Shown: in pieces, positions 1 through 15,341 of the stretch
Position numbering within the stretch: position 1 is the stretch's first letter
Layout: each line of letters starts with the position of its first letter
Source of the DNA: Rotaria macrura
Taxonomy: Eukaryota; Rotifera; Eurotatoria; Philodinida; Philodinidae
Assembly (NCBI GenBank): GCA_900239685.1
Contig: OENT01000105.1
Coordinates: 62,001-126,000 of the forward strand
DNA: 64,000 nt
Reading direction: 5' to 3'
The notes under the pieces: model-generated
Told to the model about the DNA's origin: nothing
The model's input: the letters and a program-made list of their open reading frames with translations, nothing else
The model's database searches: none
Translations under genes and position numbers: made by a program

Positions 1-3000
1 GAATGGAAAGATGGATTAATGGGTAGTAGTGTTCGACAATGTGTTCAAGATCAATCAAAAGATCATCATTGGATTATTTGCGATGGTATGTTTTCTTGAA
101 TGTTTGTTTCAAACAAAAACAGTTCGAAATTTGTATTTTCTAGGTCCCGTCGATGCTGTTTGGATTGAAAATTTAAATACAGTACTTGATGATAATAAAA
201 TGTAAGCGTTTTATTTATTTTCTCTTTATGCAGCATGATCTAAAAACGAGTAGAAATTAGATGCTTCCACAGATCCTCACAGATGCTAGATAAATGTTGA
301 ACCAATTGGTTAGTGTCAGATTTGACGGGTTTCTAGTCTAAATATTTTGCAAATATTGAACACATTTATCAAAAGAACAAGACCGAAGTTGTATGCGAAT
401 GATGTTCTGTTCTGCTTTTTTATATCTATATGAACTACTCTCGTTCTCTATTCTTCAACAATTATGAAAAAAACTGAAGTTCATACATCATTTCAATACA
501 AATTCCTACCACTTATGTTTCACTTGTTGTAAATTTTTATTAAAACAATCTTTTCATTTTTCTTTTTCTAGGTTATGTTTAGCAAACAGTGAACGTATCA
601 AGTATTCACCTTACATGCATATGGTCTTTGAAGTACAAGATTTAGCTTGTGCTTCACCTGCCACTGTTAGTCGGTGTGTTTTGAATTCAATCGATTTTTT
701 TTCTCGAATACTATTGATATGTTTTTATTTTAAAGTTGTGGTATGGTCTATATTGATTCGAACGATATCCGATGGTATCCGTACGTAAAAACTTGGAGTA
801 AAAAATTCGAAGAGAAATTTGGTGAATTATATACAGAATATCTTTTAAATCTATTCAATACTCATATTGACAAGGGTCTTACTTTCGTTAAAAAAAATTG
901 CAAAGAAGTTATTAAACAGGTACGTGCAATAATAGCAACAAATTGAAGATGAAAATAATTTGAAATAAAATTTATACTGTTGTCAAAGAACAAAAGAAAA
1001 TTTATTTTCTTCATAAGTCAATTGTAGGTTTTAAAACCAACTATCGATATCGGAAATAAGTAGATGATGCGTAAAATCATGAGTATACTAAAAGTTCAAA
1101 GGTGATTTTTTTCGTTTACATCAAATTTAAATTGCAAAGACTGAAGATTTCTAATGTATATAGGTTATAACCGAAAGATATACTTTGTATTGTCATTCGA
1201 TATTGATTTTAATCGATTCTTCTTCTTTTTTTTCTCTTTAGGTTGATATTGCTAAAGTAATAACATTGTGTTGCTTAATAGATTCGTTGTTAACGATCGA
1301 TAATAAGATAGATTTGAAATTAGAAGAGGCAAAAATGAAGATCATGTTAGCAACAACATTTGTATTTTGTTATGTATGGAGCGTGGGTGGTAATATAAAT
1401 TCTAAAGATTGGGATCAATTCGATACATATGTTCGACAACAATTCGATGAAGATGCTGATACAAAATTAGGGCAAGGTGGAGATTTATTTTCCTATGAAG
1501 TTGACGTATATCATCGACGAATGGAAACATGGGAGAAAAGTGTACCTGCATTTAAATATGATAAAAGTAAACCATTCTTTGATTTACTCGTACCCAATAT
1601 TGACTCCTGTCGTTATGGTTATCTACTTGAAAAATTTCTTGCCGTTAACAAATCCGTTTTATTTACTGGTGAAACCGGTGTTGGTAAAACTGTTATTGCA
1701 CGTGCACAACTATTGAAATTAGCTGAAGAACAAAATATAGTACCATTACTTTTAAACTTTTCAGCTCAAACAAGTAGCAAACGAACACAAGAAATGATTG
1801 TACCGAAATTAGAAAAACGAAAGAAAAATGCTTTAGGACCACCGCGTGGAAAACGTATGGCTATACTAATTGACGATCTTAACATGCCTAAACTTGAAAC
1901 ATATGGCGCACAACCACCAATGTAAATCAGTTTTTGTTTATCATCTTTTTGCTTACATTCTTCTAAATAAATATTCTTCGTTTTTGTCTAGTGAACTTTT
2001 ACGACAGTATCAAGATTTCGGTGGTCTTTACGATCGTGAAACATTAAAATGGATCGAAATTCAAGATGTTATCCTATGTGCTGCATGTGGTCCACCAGGC
2101 GGTGGTCGTAATCCGACCACAGCACGTCTTCTTCGTCATTTCGCAATATTTGCTATACCAGCTCCATCAGAATATAGTCTTAAACATATATTTAAATCGA
2201 TTCTCAATGGTTATTTAGCGGATTTCAATCCAAATACAAAATCAGCCGGCGACAGTATTATTGATGCAGCTGTAGAAATTTATGTACGTATGAGTGCTGA
2301 GCTCTTGCCGACACCAACGAAATCTCACTACGTATTTAATCTACGAGATTTATCGAAATGTATTCAAGGCATCTTACAAGTAAGCATGAATTTTCTATTG
2401 AATATATTTTTCTTAGATTTAACTTCGAATTTTGCTCTAATGTTGATAAAAACAGAATTGATCAAATTATTTTTCAAATGATTATTTCTTTTGTTACGTT
2501 ACAAAACATATCATATCTTTATTGAAATTCTATGTCGATGTATGTCAAACAATATAATTTTCTTTCTCTTGCATAGGTCAAGCCAGAAAGTGTATCTGAT
2601 CGTGATAGTCTAGTTCGTGTATTCTTTCATGAGTCGATGCGTGTTTTTCATGATCGTTTAATAAATGATGATGATAAACAATACTACCATACAATGCTAT
2701 CAGAATTGGCAACACGTTTATTTGCCATCCAAATTGAACCAACAACATTTGTTCAAAAACCAATTATATTTGGTGATTTTATGAAAGTTGGTGCACCCAA
2801 AAATGAACGTCTCTACGAAGAGATAACCGATATGACTAAAATTCGTAATGTTTTACAAGATTATCAAGAAGATTATAATTTAACAAATAATAAAAGTACT
2901 CGTCTTGTCTTCTTCATGGATGCTATCGAACATATAGCTCGTATAGCTCGTATTATACGACAAGAACGTGGCAATGCATTGTTAGTCGGTGTTGGTGGTA

Positions 3001-6000
3001 CAGGAAAACAATCGTTAACACGTCTTGCAAGTCACATATGTGGTTATAAATGTTTTCAAATTGAATTATCACGTGGTTATAATTATGATAGCTTTCATGA
3101 AGACTTAAAAAAATTGTACGAACAAGCAGGACCAAATAATCAAAATACTGTTTTTCTCTTTACCGATAATCAAATAGTTGTTGAAGAATTTCTCGAAGAT
3201 GTTAACAATATTCTTAATTCGGGTGAAGTGCCGAATCTATTCGATAAACAAGATGAATATGAAAAAATGATCATTGGCTGTAGAGTAAGTGAAATAAAAC
3301 CAAAAAATAACAATTTCCACACTTCTTTTTCGTGAAAGTTGATTTAAAACAATTACTGAAGTATATAAGATAGATATTTACGTCTATGTTTGAGAGACTG
3401 ACACAAATATGTTGTATGTAGTGAAGAAATACTTGAAAAAATAGATAGAATAAAATGAACATATTGGAATTGATTAGTAAGAGTAGATTTATTATGTTTT
3501 TCATTATTCTAATCGGTCAAGATTTTTACAAACGGTGGTTTGTTTTTTACTTCTTTTAATAGCCTGGTGCAAAAGAAGCTGGCATTGCAGAAAATGATCG
3601 TGATGGAATTTATGCATTTTTTATAAATCGTGTTCGAAACAATCTTCATTTAGTCTTATGCATGTCACCTGTGGGTTCATCATTTCGAACACGTTGTCGT
3701 ATGTTTCCATCACTTGTCAACTGTTGTACACTGGATTGGTTTTCTGAATGGCCACGTGAAGCTTTACTATCTGTTGCGCATACATCATTTGAAAAATATC
3801 CATGGCCAAAAGGCGAAGAATTCATGGTTCAATCTTTAGCGAAAATGTGTGTCGAAATACATATGAGTGTATCAACAAAAGCTAAACAATTATTATCAGA
3901 ATTAAGACGATACTATTATACTACACCAACATCATATCTTGAATTAATTAATCTATATCTAATGATGTTGAACGATAAGAAAAAGTAAGAAGAAATAAAA
4001 ATGTTACGTTGTACAACGATAATAACGAATGCATTTTTTCTTCTTGTTTATTTTTACAGAGAAATCGAGAATGCACGTGCACGTGTGGAGCGAGGTTTGA
4101 AAAAATTAGAAGAAACCAATGTACTTGTCGAAGAAATGCAATTAGAACTAGTGGCATTAGAACCGCAACTGAAAAAGAAATCTGATGAAACAGCTAAACT
4201 TATGGAAACATTAGCTATTGATCAAGAAAAAGCCGATGAGGTACAAGATGATATTTGAAACTAGGTTTTGTTTCATTTCATGAATAGTGAAAATGAATCT
4301 TGTGAATGATTTAGAAAAATAATGATTTCATTATCATATGTTGCTGAACCATATGATTCCATGATTGAATGATTTTGCATTAATACACTATTGATCTATG
4401 TATAGGTACGTCGTGTTGTCATGGAAGATGAAGCTGTTGCGCGTGTGAAAGCAGAAGAAACTCAAGCCATGAAAGATGATGCTCAACGTGATTTGAATCA
4501 AGCATTGCCTGCAGTTGAAAAGGCCAATGAAGCAATCGGACGTTTGAAAAAAGAATCGATTGGTGAAGTACGAACATTTACAAAGCCACCTCACATGGTT
4601 GAAGTCGTTATGCAAGCTGTTTGTATTATGTTTGAAAAGAAAAAAGTAAGTCGAATATTAAATTTAAACAAAAACATAGTAAATTTCTTTTTTCTTAATA
4701 TCTTCATTCGATTAGGATTGGCCATCAGCGAAACTTTTACTTGGTGATCCTGATCTTTTAAATCAAATTCGTACTTATCCTAAAGATAATATTCCTGAAG
4801 CAGTTCTACGTGATTTAAAACCTTATTTACAAATGTCAAATTTTAACTATAAAGATATCTTACAAAGTTCTGTTGCATGTGCAAGTCTTGCCGAATGGGT
4901 TATAGCTATGGATATGTACGCGAAAATATCCAAAGAAGTTGAACCAAAACGTAAACGTGTTGCTGCTGCCGAAGCTGATTTACGTTCTGTCACAGAACAA
5001 TTAAAAAAGAAACAACAACAATTACAACAAGTTGAAGCAAAAATAAAAGAACTGCAAGAATCTTATGATCATCAAGTTGCTGAAAAGAAAAAACTTGAAA
5101 TATCAATTATGCAAACACAATCACGTTTAAAGCGTGCATCGAAATTAACAACAGCATTAGCCGATGAACAAATACGTTGGAAAGAAAATATTACTGAATT
5201 TAATGAACAAATGAAAACGGTCACCGGCAATGTGTTTGTATCATCAGCGTGTGTTGCTTATTATGGAGCTTTCCCATCGTTGTATCGACAAGAAGTATGA
5301 ACTATGGAAATTATGAAAAATATTATTCAACTCTCTTTTGTTTTCATTTAGCTTGTTGAACAATGGGTTACCGGATGTAAAGAGCATAGGATACCAGTAT
5401 CGGATAATCCATCGATTATTAATGTGCTCGCCGATGCCTTCTCAATTCGACAATGGGTTACACAAGGTTTACCACGTGATGATTTTAGCACGGAAAATGC
5501 AATACTTGTTACGAAAGGTCGTCGATGGCCTCTGTAAGAAAAAAAATATTGAGAATAGATGTAAGAAAAAACGAATTTTATTGTATATTTTATTTTTATT
5601 CTTAAAGAATTATTGATCCACAAGAACAAGCCAATCGTTGGATTAAAAATAAAGAGAAAGAAAATGCATTAAAAATAATTAAAATGACTGATGGACACTT
5701 TTTACGTATCTTAGAAAATTGTGTTCGTATTGGTATGCCATTATTATTAGAAGATGTTGGTGAAACACTTGATCCAGCGTTAGAGCCTATTTTACTTAAA
5801 CAAACATTCATGTCGGTATGTATTGATGCATGATTGGATTGTTCATTGTCATGCATTCATTTTAGAATATATATTAATATAATATTGATGAATATAATCG
5901 ACATGTGAGGTTTTACAAGAATTAGGTACAGATAAATAGAAATAGTGGATGCAATCAGTGAGAAGTCCTAGAGCAGCGCATCTAATCAATCGATGAATTT

Positions 6001-9000
6001 GGCTCTGACACAATAGAATGTTTACTGTCGTTAACGATGATATTAAGTTCCAGGTAGATCATCCCTATAAACAGAAAATAGCAAGCTACTTTTAAATCAG
6101 CTGACTAGCAACTTTACTTTCAAAATGTGACCATTTTAAGGTTGAAGAATAAGTTCGTCAATGATTACCTACATCCTTCATTGATTTCTACATAATGAAT
6201 TAGTAACGCGTCAATATTTTTCTACCAGGAAGTTGCATTACCTTATGGCTAAAGTGTTTTTTTTTCATGTATAAAATGACCGTTCTGTTTTTAGGGTGGT
6301 CGTCTTTTGATTCGTCTTGGTGATTCCGATATTGAATATGACAGTAATTTTAAATTTTATATGACAACAAAATTAGGCAATCCACATTATTTACCAGAAA
6401 TTTGTATCAAAGTAACAATTATTAATTTCAGTGTTACGAAACAAGGTTTAGAAGATCAAATTTTAAGGTATGATAAAAAAAAATGATTAATATGAGAATC
6501 ATTCAAGTCGAATAATGTTGAATACTATTCTATGTTGATTTTTGGATAACTATAATTGAATTGTTATCATTTTAGTGATGTTGTTCGACTTGAACGACCT
6601 GATCTTGATGAGGAAATGAATCGTCTTATTGTTACAATGAATAATGATCGAAATCAATTGAAAGCTATTGAAGATAAAATTCTTAAAATGTTATTTGAAA
6701 GTGAAGGAAATATTCTAGATAATGAAGAATTAGTTAATTCACTCAATGATTCAAAGGTATATGAAAAGATGTGATTCATATTATATAGATAATAATAAGA
6801 CAATTACAATGATTGTGTTTTAGGTAACATCGTCAGCTATAAAACGACGTCTTGAAGAAACCTTAAAAACGGAAGCGAATATTTCAGCGGCACGTGAAAA
6901 ATATCGTTCAGCAGCCAAACGTGGCTCATTATTATATTTCGTTATAGCTGATTTGGGTCTTATTGATCCTATGTATCAATTTTCTTTACGCTACTTTACA
7001 CAATTATTTAATGCAACCATTGAAAATAGTGCGAAAAGTGAAAATCTTGATGAGCGCATACAGATTATTCTTAATGCAACCACTGAAAATATCTATACCA
7101 ATGTGTCTCGGTATGAATAGAATGGTCGTGTTGAATTGAATTTTATGTTTGTCTTTCTTGTTTCTCTATAGTGGTCTATTCGAAAAAGATAAACTTGTAT
7201 TCAGTTTTCTTCTGTGTGCTGAAATTTTAAAATTAGAAGATTCTATTGATGAAATTGAATGGAACTTTTTACTTCGTGGTGGTTTGGTAACTGAAGAAGT
7301 AATTATAATTGATTTTCTGCATGATACAGAAAAGAAAGAATTCTTGATTCACTTCTAATGTTTAGAAACGACCACCGAAACCCAATCATGATTGGTTAAC
7401 AGCTGAACATTGGAATCAAGCATTATTATTAGCTGAAGTATCAGATACATTAAAAAACTTACCGCGTGATATTGAACAATATCAACAACCAATTTATGTA
7501 CAAATCAATCCAGAATTACGTATAGTGATCAATAATCATGATTTGACTACAAGTGTTGCAAGTGAATACGATACAAAATTATCTGCTTTTCAAAAATTAT
7601 TATTTGTTAAAGCATTTGCACCTTATCTACTTGTACAATCTATAACATATTTTGTCGCAGAAGAATTAGGAAAGAAATTCGTTGAAAGTCCATCGGTTGA
7701 ATTACCTATTCTTTATCAAGATATGTCAAATCGTACTGCATTAGTATTTATTTTAAGTACAGGTTCAGATCCAATGTCAAGTTTTACTAGATTTGCCACT
7801 GAAATGAATATGACAAACAGGTTTGTTTATATATTTATGTGATCGAACTTTTTAGATGAAAAGAGTAGATTTAGCCCAATGTATAATAGTTAGGTACAGA
7901 ATTCTAGAGTGTCATGCAAGTATTTTATATGATAATTTCAAAATGTTATGATTAATTGTTAAAATCTATGTCATGTCAGAGACAGTTTATTGTGAGAGAT
8001 AAGCAATATTTTACATTCGTTTGAAAGTGCATATGGTGTTATTGTTGATTGATGACGAAGAAATATTCATGTAATTTCGTTTGATCTTAGCAAATGAATT
8101 ACTATATTTTAGTAGATTTAATAGAATGATAAAGATTTTATCTAACGAATTACACGAGTTTCTTATGTATACTAAATTATCAAAAGAGTAGATTATCTCA
8201 CAATTTACTCTTCATGCTATCAACCGATTGATTCTCGATGAAAAATCGTTACTAATTTGTTGAATATGAATATAGCGCTTACGAAACTAAAATTTAAATT
8301 AAAAAAAGTTGCATCAATGAGTATCGAAGTCATTTATTCGACATAGTCACCTTTCTGACATGTTTTAAATGCGAAGAATCAGTCGATCAATCAGAATGAG
8401 TCGTCTTTGAACTTGTTTAGAAGATGTCTTAATCTTTCTATTCATGAATTAAATTCATCAGCTATTGATTTTATTACGTTCTACTATATTCACATGAGAA
8501 CTGTGCTGATATTTTCAACAATCAAACTTTATATGAGTCGACTTTTACTTTCAGTTAAATTAATTTAAACCAATGAAAATAAATCTGTAGCAAAATCACT
8601 GCTGTAGAAAGCCAACAATTTTGTTCATGTCGAATACGTACGAAAAAGAAAAACTTGATAAAAATTTTAACGAACTCAGCTTTGCAAACATGATTTTACT
8701 ATGCATTATTTCAATGTTGATTGTTCTTTTATATGAATCGCTCAACGAATTTTTGTTTAGTTACAAAGCAATTTCGCTTGGTCAAGGTCAAGGACCTGTT
8801 GCTGAAGAAATGATTTCAAAATCTGTTGTTGCTGGTGAATGGGTATTCTTACAAAACTGTCATTTGGCTGCTAGTTGGATGATAAATATGGAAGCCATTG
8901 TCAAAAATATTAATGAAGGTGTAACAACGTGCCATAATAATTTTCGTCTATTTCTCAGTTCAATGCCAGCAAGAACATTTCCAGTTAGTGTTTTACAAAA

Positions 9001-12000
9001 TAGTGTTAAAGTAACAAGTGAACCACCAAAAGGCATACGTGCAAATATCAAACGTGCTTTTACTGATATAACGCCGACATTTTTTGAAACACATCGTAAG
9101 TTTTAATTGATTTACTTTCTTCATACGTTTCGTCATTGAAACAAACAACAAAATAATTATCTTATTCAATAGGCTTAGAAATGGATTGGAAAAAGATTGT
9201 ATTTGGCATTAGTTTCTTCCATGCGATTTTATTAGAAAGGAAAAAATTCGGTCCACTAGGTTTCAATATTCGCTATGAATTTAACGACGTAAGATCCTTG
9301 TGCTTTAGTCATTTTTCATGTAATTCTAAAGAAATCTTGTTGTTTTTCATTGTGCTAATATAGAGCGATCGAGATTGTGCTCTATCGAATTTCGATATGT
9401 TCTGTAAAGAAGGATCGATTCCATGGGATGCACTCATTTATATAACTGGTGAGATGAATATTTTTATTTTTTGCACATTCATCATATTTTGTTAATTTTT
9501 TGTTTCGTAGGTGAAATCACTTATGGCGGTCGTGTAACAGATTTCTGGGATCAGCGATGTTTACGAACAATTCTACGACGATTTTTTTCACCTGAAACAT
9601 TAGTAAATGATTATAGATATTCACCATCGGGCACTTACTATTGTCCTGAGAGAAAATTCCTTCAACAATATCGTGATTATATCGAAGAATTGCCATTGAA
9701 TGATAATCCAGAAATTTTTGGAATGAATCCAAATGCAAATATTACATTTCAAGTATAGAATTTCTTCACTTGAATCTATATCTCTTTTTAAGTTAGACAT
9801 ATTTCTTTTTTAATTTTTAGACACAAGAATCGAATTACCTTGTGAATACAATTATCGATATTCAGCCACGTGTATCATCCGGAGGTGCTGGAAAATCAAA
9901 TGACGAAATTGTTTATGAATTAGCTGAAACAATCTTAGCGAAATTACCTGAAAAATTAGATATTGAGAAAGCACCGCGATCATTGTTTGAGCCCGATGCT
10001 AAAGATCGTTTAAATTCCTTGACAACTGTACTACAACAAGAAGTCGATCGTTATAATCGTCTTTTAAATATTATTAAATTATCACTTGCCAATCAAATGA
10101 AAGCTATCAAAGGTTTAGTAGTGATGGATGAAACATTAGAAAAAAGTAAGTTAAAAACTGTATTGAATGAAATATGATTCTTATTCTGAGAACGTCTAGA
10201 AAGTATTTGTAGAATATTTTAAAGTCGCAAGAATGCTTCCTATCAATAGAGTATTCATTGTTTTTTTTCAAAACACCAAACTAGATTTTGTTTCAAGTTG
10301 GAATACTGAACAATTAGTGTCACTCCTTGACAGCAAAACACTTCTTGTCCTGACAGATTGATCATTAATCGAAAGTAAATCTGTAAACGAATCGATTGTT
10401 TCGACATATATGTTTAGAGTTTAGATTATTTGAATTTCATACATATGAAATCATTTATGAGTAGCTCATCATAAATGTAGCATCTCAGTTTATTACATTT
10501 AAAACATTGCAATGTGTTAAATTGTAAACTAAATCAAATAATACGACTACGCATAATTTTCCAAAAACGTAGAATATCATTTTCAAATTCTAAATTTAAA
10601 CTCTAGATCAAAGTAAACATGAACCAGTATAGATTTTTTCTCGATTTTTCTACTCGTGTGTCTTTTTTTCTATATGCAACTATGTTTCAAATATTTATTT
10701 ACTATCGTTGATCGATATGAACAGACTTTAATTCTCTTATTTCAAAACAGATGCAGAAATTTCTTGAGACTGAACTAAAATCTGTATAGTTTGTTGGTGT
10801 AAGAATCAAACAATTCGAAATTTGGGCATCAATTTTTCAATCGTTTACTATTATGTCATTTATTTAGAAAGTACCATGTACCCTAATAGCCGTGTATTGT
10901 AATAGTAAAATATGAATTCGAACTCTTTTACCAACATTTATTGTTCGTTATAGTTCTACATAGTATCAATAGCCGGAAATCAAAATAGTTTCAGTTATAA
11001 TGTGTCTCTTCACTAAGAAGAAGTAATAAATAATTGATTTTTTGATGATGTACACATCAATAATGCTATATATTGATGTGAGTAAAAATCATGAGTTCAA
11101 ACTCAACTGTATCTACAAATACGATCTGGTTTCAGAAAAACAGAACATAAATTGAAGATGTCCTAGTAGTTTACCAGAATAATTATCGATGTCTTCTTTT
11201 TATTTTTAGTGTTTACGGCTTTTCTCAATAATCAAGTGCCTGTCATTTGGGCCGATGCTGCTTATCCATCATTAAAATCTTTAGCGTCATGGATTAAAGA
11301 TTTATTGTTACGTTTTGATTTTATGCAGGTAAATAAGATTTTTTCAAAATATTTATAATTTCACATGCAAACATGAATGTCTCTTGTTTTTATTCTTTAG
11401 CTATGGGTCACTAATGGTTTACCTAAATCGTATTGGTTACCGGGTCTTTTCTTCCCTCAAGGTTTTCTAACAGGCATTTTACAAGTTCATGCCCGTAAAT
11501 ATGATTTGCCTATCGATGAGTTAAGTTTTCATTTTACTATACTACCATTTGAACGTGACCATGCATCATACAATGAACAAGCTAAACGTTTGGAGTTCGG
11601 AAAAAAACTTGACGCTGATGAACAAGTAATTGAAGTTTTAAATGGGAAAACAATTTTTTTCTCACATGAACTCTTTGTTTAGTTACCGCAAGTAAAAGAT
11701 GGTGTTATTCTTCATGGTTTGTATATGGAAGCATTCCGTTGGGACAATGAACGAAAACAAATTACTGATGCTGTTCGAGGTGAAATGATAGCAACATTAC
11801 CTATGCTTCATATGGAACCAAGACAAAACTATGTTGTGGATCCAACACAATATATTTCACCATTGTATAAAACAGCAGCTAGAGCTGGTGTTTTATCAAC
11901 AACAGGTAGATGAAAAAGACAAATTTAGTTTCATTGTTTTTCTTTTTTTTCCTTTGCAATATTAGGTCATTCCACAAACTTTGTTGTAACAGTAAATCTA

Positions 12001-12069
12001 CCAACTGATAAACCACAAGATTATTGGATATCAATGGGCAGTGCATTGCTATGTCAAGTAACAGATTGA
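1..12069 (+). CDS. DNAH6: Axonemal inner-arm dynein heavy chain, DNAH6-like (5' part outside window)
   Basis: This is the motor half of a ciliary inner-arm dynein heavy chain, which hydrolyses ATP to slide axonemal microtubules. I can join 27 exons (1-85, 144-201, 572-673, 736-919, 1242-1921, 1992-2379, 2577-3284, 3563-3984 and so on to 11966-12069). They total 7014 coding bases, about 2337 residues, with consistent phases. In order: the AAA2 Walker B region (WIICDGPVDAVW), AAA3 P-loop GETGVGKT near 1670 with Walker [13 protein letters not shown]4 P-loop GVGGTGKQS near 2990, the antiparallel coiled-coil stalk and microtubule-binding tip (4060-5230), then AAA5, AAA6 and the C-terminal domain ending [11 protein letters not shown]...ALLCQVTD. 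From memory, similarity to human DNAH6 is closer than to DNAH3/7/12. Two introns are long (7821-8760 and 10146-11209). No break is seen. The N-terminal tail and AAA1 lie outside the window. Confidence 0.93.
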
Positions 12070-12368
12070 TAAAACTTGATATTTCGTTTCACATTATCGT
12101 GATGAACCATTTGTGTTTGTTTTTTTTTATATACACTAGTAACATCATTTAGTGTTCACTGATAAATATTTATTTTTTATTTTATTCATTTCGAAAAATA
12201 AAATAAAGGACAAAAAGTATTTAAAAAAATGGAAAAATCAAAAGTCAATACCAATGATAAGAAATAAGTTATCTGTTACTCGATCTTGTTTTCAATTTAT
12301 TTGATAAAAATCATATAAAATGGACCGAGTAAACATTCGGTTGTTAGAGCAATAGTTTGCTGATAAAA

Positions 12369-15341
12369 ATGTCGATTGAAGTAGGATTAATTTGTACTTT
12401 ACCTCGTATTTCGTTTGTGAATATGATAATTCTAGGAACAAGTTCCATTGTCATCTGACGACGAAACTGATTCGAAAAATATAACATTTGAACGTGTTAT
12501 TGAAGAATGCGGATCTTTTGGTCGATATCAATGTCTAAATTTCGTTTTTCTCAGTTTTTTTCCGATTGCTGTTGGAATGACTAATTTTTATTATGTATTT
12601 GGAGCAGCTGAAACTCCATATAAATGTCATTTGCAAAATGATACTTACCTTACTTTCAATATCGAAGTACAACCTTCGCAATGCTATTATCAATTAAGAA
12701 ATAATCAGAGTGAAACTATTGCTACACATCCATGTACAACTTGGGAATATGACCGAAGTACATTTGGTAAAACATTTGCCGAAGAAGCAAATTTTATTTG
12801 TCAACATAGTATTTATCGTTCATTTCTGGCCGTTAGTGTACAAGTGGGTGCTATGCTAGTGTTTTTTACGGGAAGAATGACAGATATGATAGGTCGCCGA
12901 CGAACAATTCAGTTTCTCACTGGTTTATTATTGGTCACGTCCATATTGACGCAAACAATTTTACAATTTGCATCAATATCAGTAAATCAAAAGTAATGCG
13001 TAAGACATAGAAGTTTATATATGTATACTGCATAGTGAAAATGTAGAAGATCATGTTAAACAGATCGAATCTTGATTGTTCTAACGTACACTTTTTTTCT
13101 AATGTGTTGCTATCTAAACTATTACTTCTTCGATTTGAATGAATTGTAACATCAAGCAAGAAACAATGTTGAAATAAGACAAAATAAGACTGTGAACATA
13201 GAAATTTCTCGTTGTAAATAAATTAGTAATCCTACTCATCAACTTATATCGAGTGACACTTAGTTAACATATATATTTGATGGATTGTATTGTTTTTCAT
13301 CAATTAGGCAATCATTTTTATTTGTTAACGTTAAATAGCTTTCTCGGAACTACTCTTTATTTGCTGTTTTGTTTTTATTAATTAAATCTTCGACATGAAT
13401 TGCCTGTTACGTTCTGTTGCCGAAGTTTTTTTTTTCATATCATATTCATGATAATAATAATATCGAATAGTATTAAGAGATAAATGATAGAAGTAATAAA
13501 AATCTTTATGATGGGACTACATTTCTTATTTAAAAAGTTCACAATGATAAGATCATCGATTCTTATAGTTGGAATCACATGTTATGGAAATACTTACAAA
13601 AAAAAACTTGTTTTGACAAATAAATATCTCGGAAATGAAGAAATAGAAATAAATTTGCAGAAGTGCATGAAATCTTATTTGCAATGTATCAGTTCGGCTA
13701 ATAGATCTCGTACAATGTACCATTAACAGAGGAAGAAAACATTGTAAATTTACAACACAAAAATACTTCTTCTGATCACTTGAATGAATCAATACTAAAA
13801 AAAACAGAAAGATAACAACTATGAAATGATAACACATAGATATTTAGTAATCAATGACCTCTTGCTTTGATTCCTTCACACAATCCATTGGCTATTAACT
13901 AGATCGAGCTTAAAAAAATATATCAATAAAATGTAGGTGTATGGGTCCAATTTCAACTAGGATACATACTATATACATAAAAAACATTAACTATTTTTCA
14001 TACGATTAGATCCCATCTCAATCTGACATTGCGGGCTATAGATATTTTGTGATCGACTAGTTTTCAATTTTCTTGACTATGTCAAGTTATTTTGTGCAAC
14101 ATATGAGAAGCATATGTTAGCTGAACAACTTGTTGGCACTTTCTCGATAACAAAAATTTTCTCGATGAACATTTTTGAAAATTTATATCTCTTTCAAAAA
14201 CGAAAACTCTAGAACATCGATCGAAGATATTTCACATTTTTCTCTCATTCACCATAGATTCATGTTGCTTCTTCTCAATCAATTCGTAGCTGGTATCGAT
14301 ACATTTTTAGTATCGTTTATTTTACTGATGGAAATTACGACATCAAAGTATGCGACGTTTGTCGGTAATTCAGCACTTATCAGTTATAGTTTTGGTGAAA
14401 TAGTTGTGGCTGGTATGGCCTATGTTTGTCGACATTGGCTTCTACTTAAATGGTCTATGACATTATATATAATTGCTCTTGTACCGTATCTTTTCTTTGT
14501 ACCTGAATCTCCACATTGGTTATTAACAAAGAATCGTTATAATGAATTAAAAGAACTTCTACATAAAATAGCGCGATGTAATCAACGGTCTGATTCGGAA
14601 TGGTTACCCTACTATCAATATGTCATCAACCTTCATCGAAAACAAAACGATACTAATAAAAAAAATAAAAGCAAATTATCATTCTTTTCTAAATTACGTC
14701 GATTTTTAACTCATGTACCAACTATGACTAGATTTTTAATAACGGGTTATTTTGGATTTATAACAATACTTCTCTATTTCAAAATATCATTTGGTCTTGG
14801 AGCGATGGATGAAATTGATCCGTATTTAAGTATCATGGCTGGTGCCGTAGTTGAAGCTATTGGCTACATAGTACCTAGCATTTTTATGATAAAATTCGGT
14901 AGAAAACCAGTATTTATATTTTTTCTATTACTCACTATTGTTTGTTTATTATTGAAACCAATAACATCTAATCAAAGTCGTTCCATCATTATTGTTATTG
15001 CTCAACTAGGAAAGTTTGCAATAAGTGCAGCAACTGGTGTCACGTGTATTTATGTACCCGAGTTATTTCCAACAACTCTTCGTGGAACTGGCATGGGTTT
15101 TTTTGCTCTTCTTGGTCGTTTCGGTTCTACGGTTGCACCATTAATTGATGCATCAATCAATCACAATCATTCGTTGATAAATAATATGTATTATTTGTAT
15201 ACGATTTTAACTATTCTTTGTGTCTTACTAACATTATTGCTACCCGAAACACGCAATGTCCCGTTGGTCCATAAAATCGACTATAGTAGTCATGAAAATA
15301 ATAAAAACTCATCTACCGCACAGTCAATAGCTCGCACATAA
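12369..15341 (+). CDS. SLC22-type organic cation/anion transporter (major facilitator)
   Basis: A 12-transmembrane major facilitator of the SLC22 family, which moves organic cations, anions or zwitterions across the plasma membrane. Three exons fit in phase: a 12-nt first exon 12369-12380 (MSIE), 12436-12992 and 14258-15341. They give 550 residues, the usual family size. Family marks are the N-terminal FERVIEECGSFGRYQ helix start, a large cysteine-containing extracellular loop after TM1, the MFS loop GRMTDMIGRRRT, the PESPHWLLTKNR signature at the start of the central cytoplasmic loop, and ELFPTTLRGTGMG near TM11. The basic central loop (KKNKSKLSFFSK) is typical. The substrate cannot be read from the sequence. 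The gene starts 300 bases after the dynein stop on the same strand. The first mini-exon is inferred from phase; without it no good ATG precedes the large exon. Confidence 0.88.

Noticed and set aside
7821-8760. Possible lost exon in the dynein gene
   Set aside because: The coding flanks join directly in phase and match the conserved SLGQGQGP context, so this is simply a long intron.
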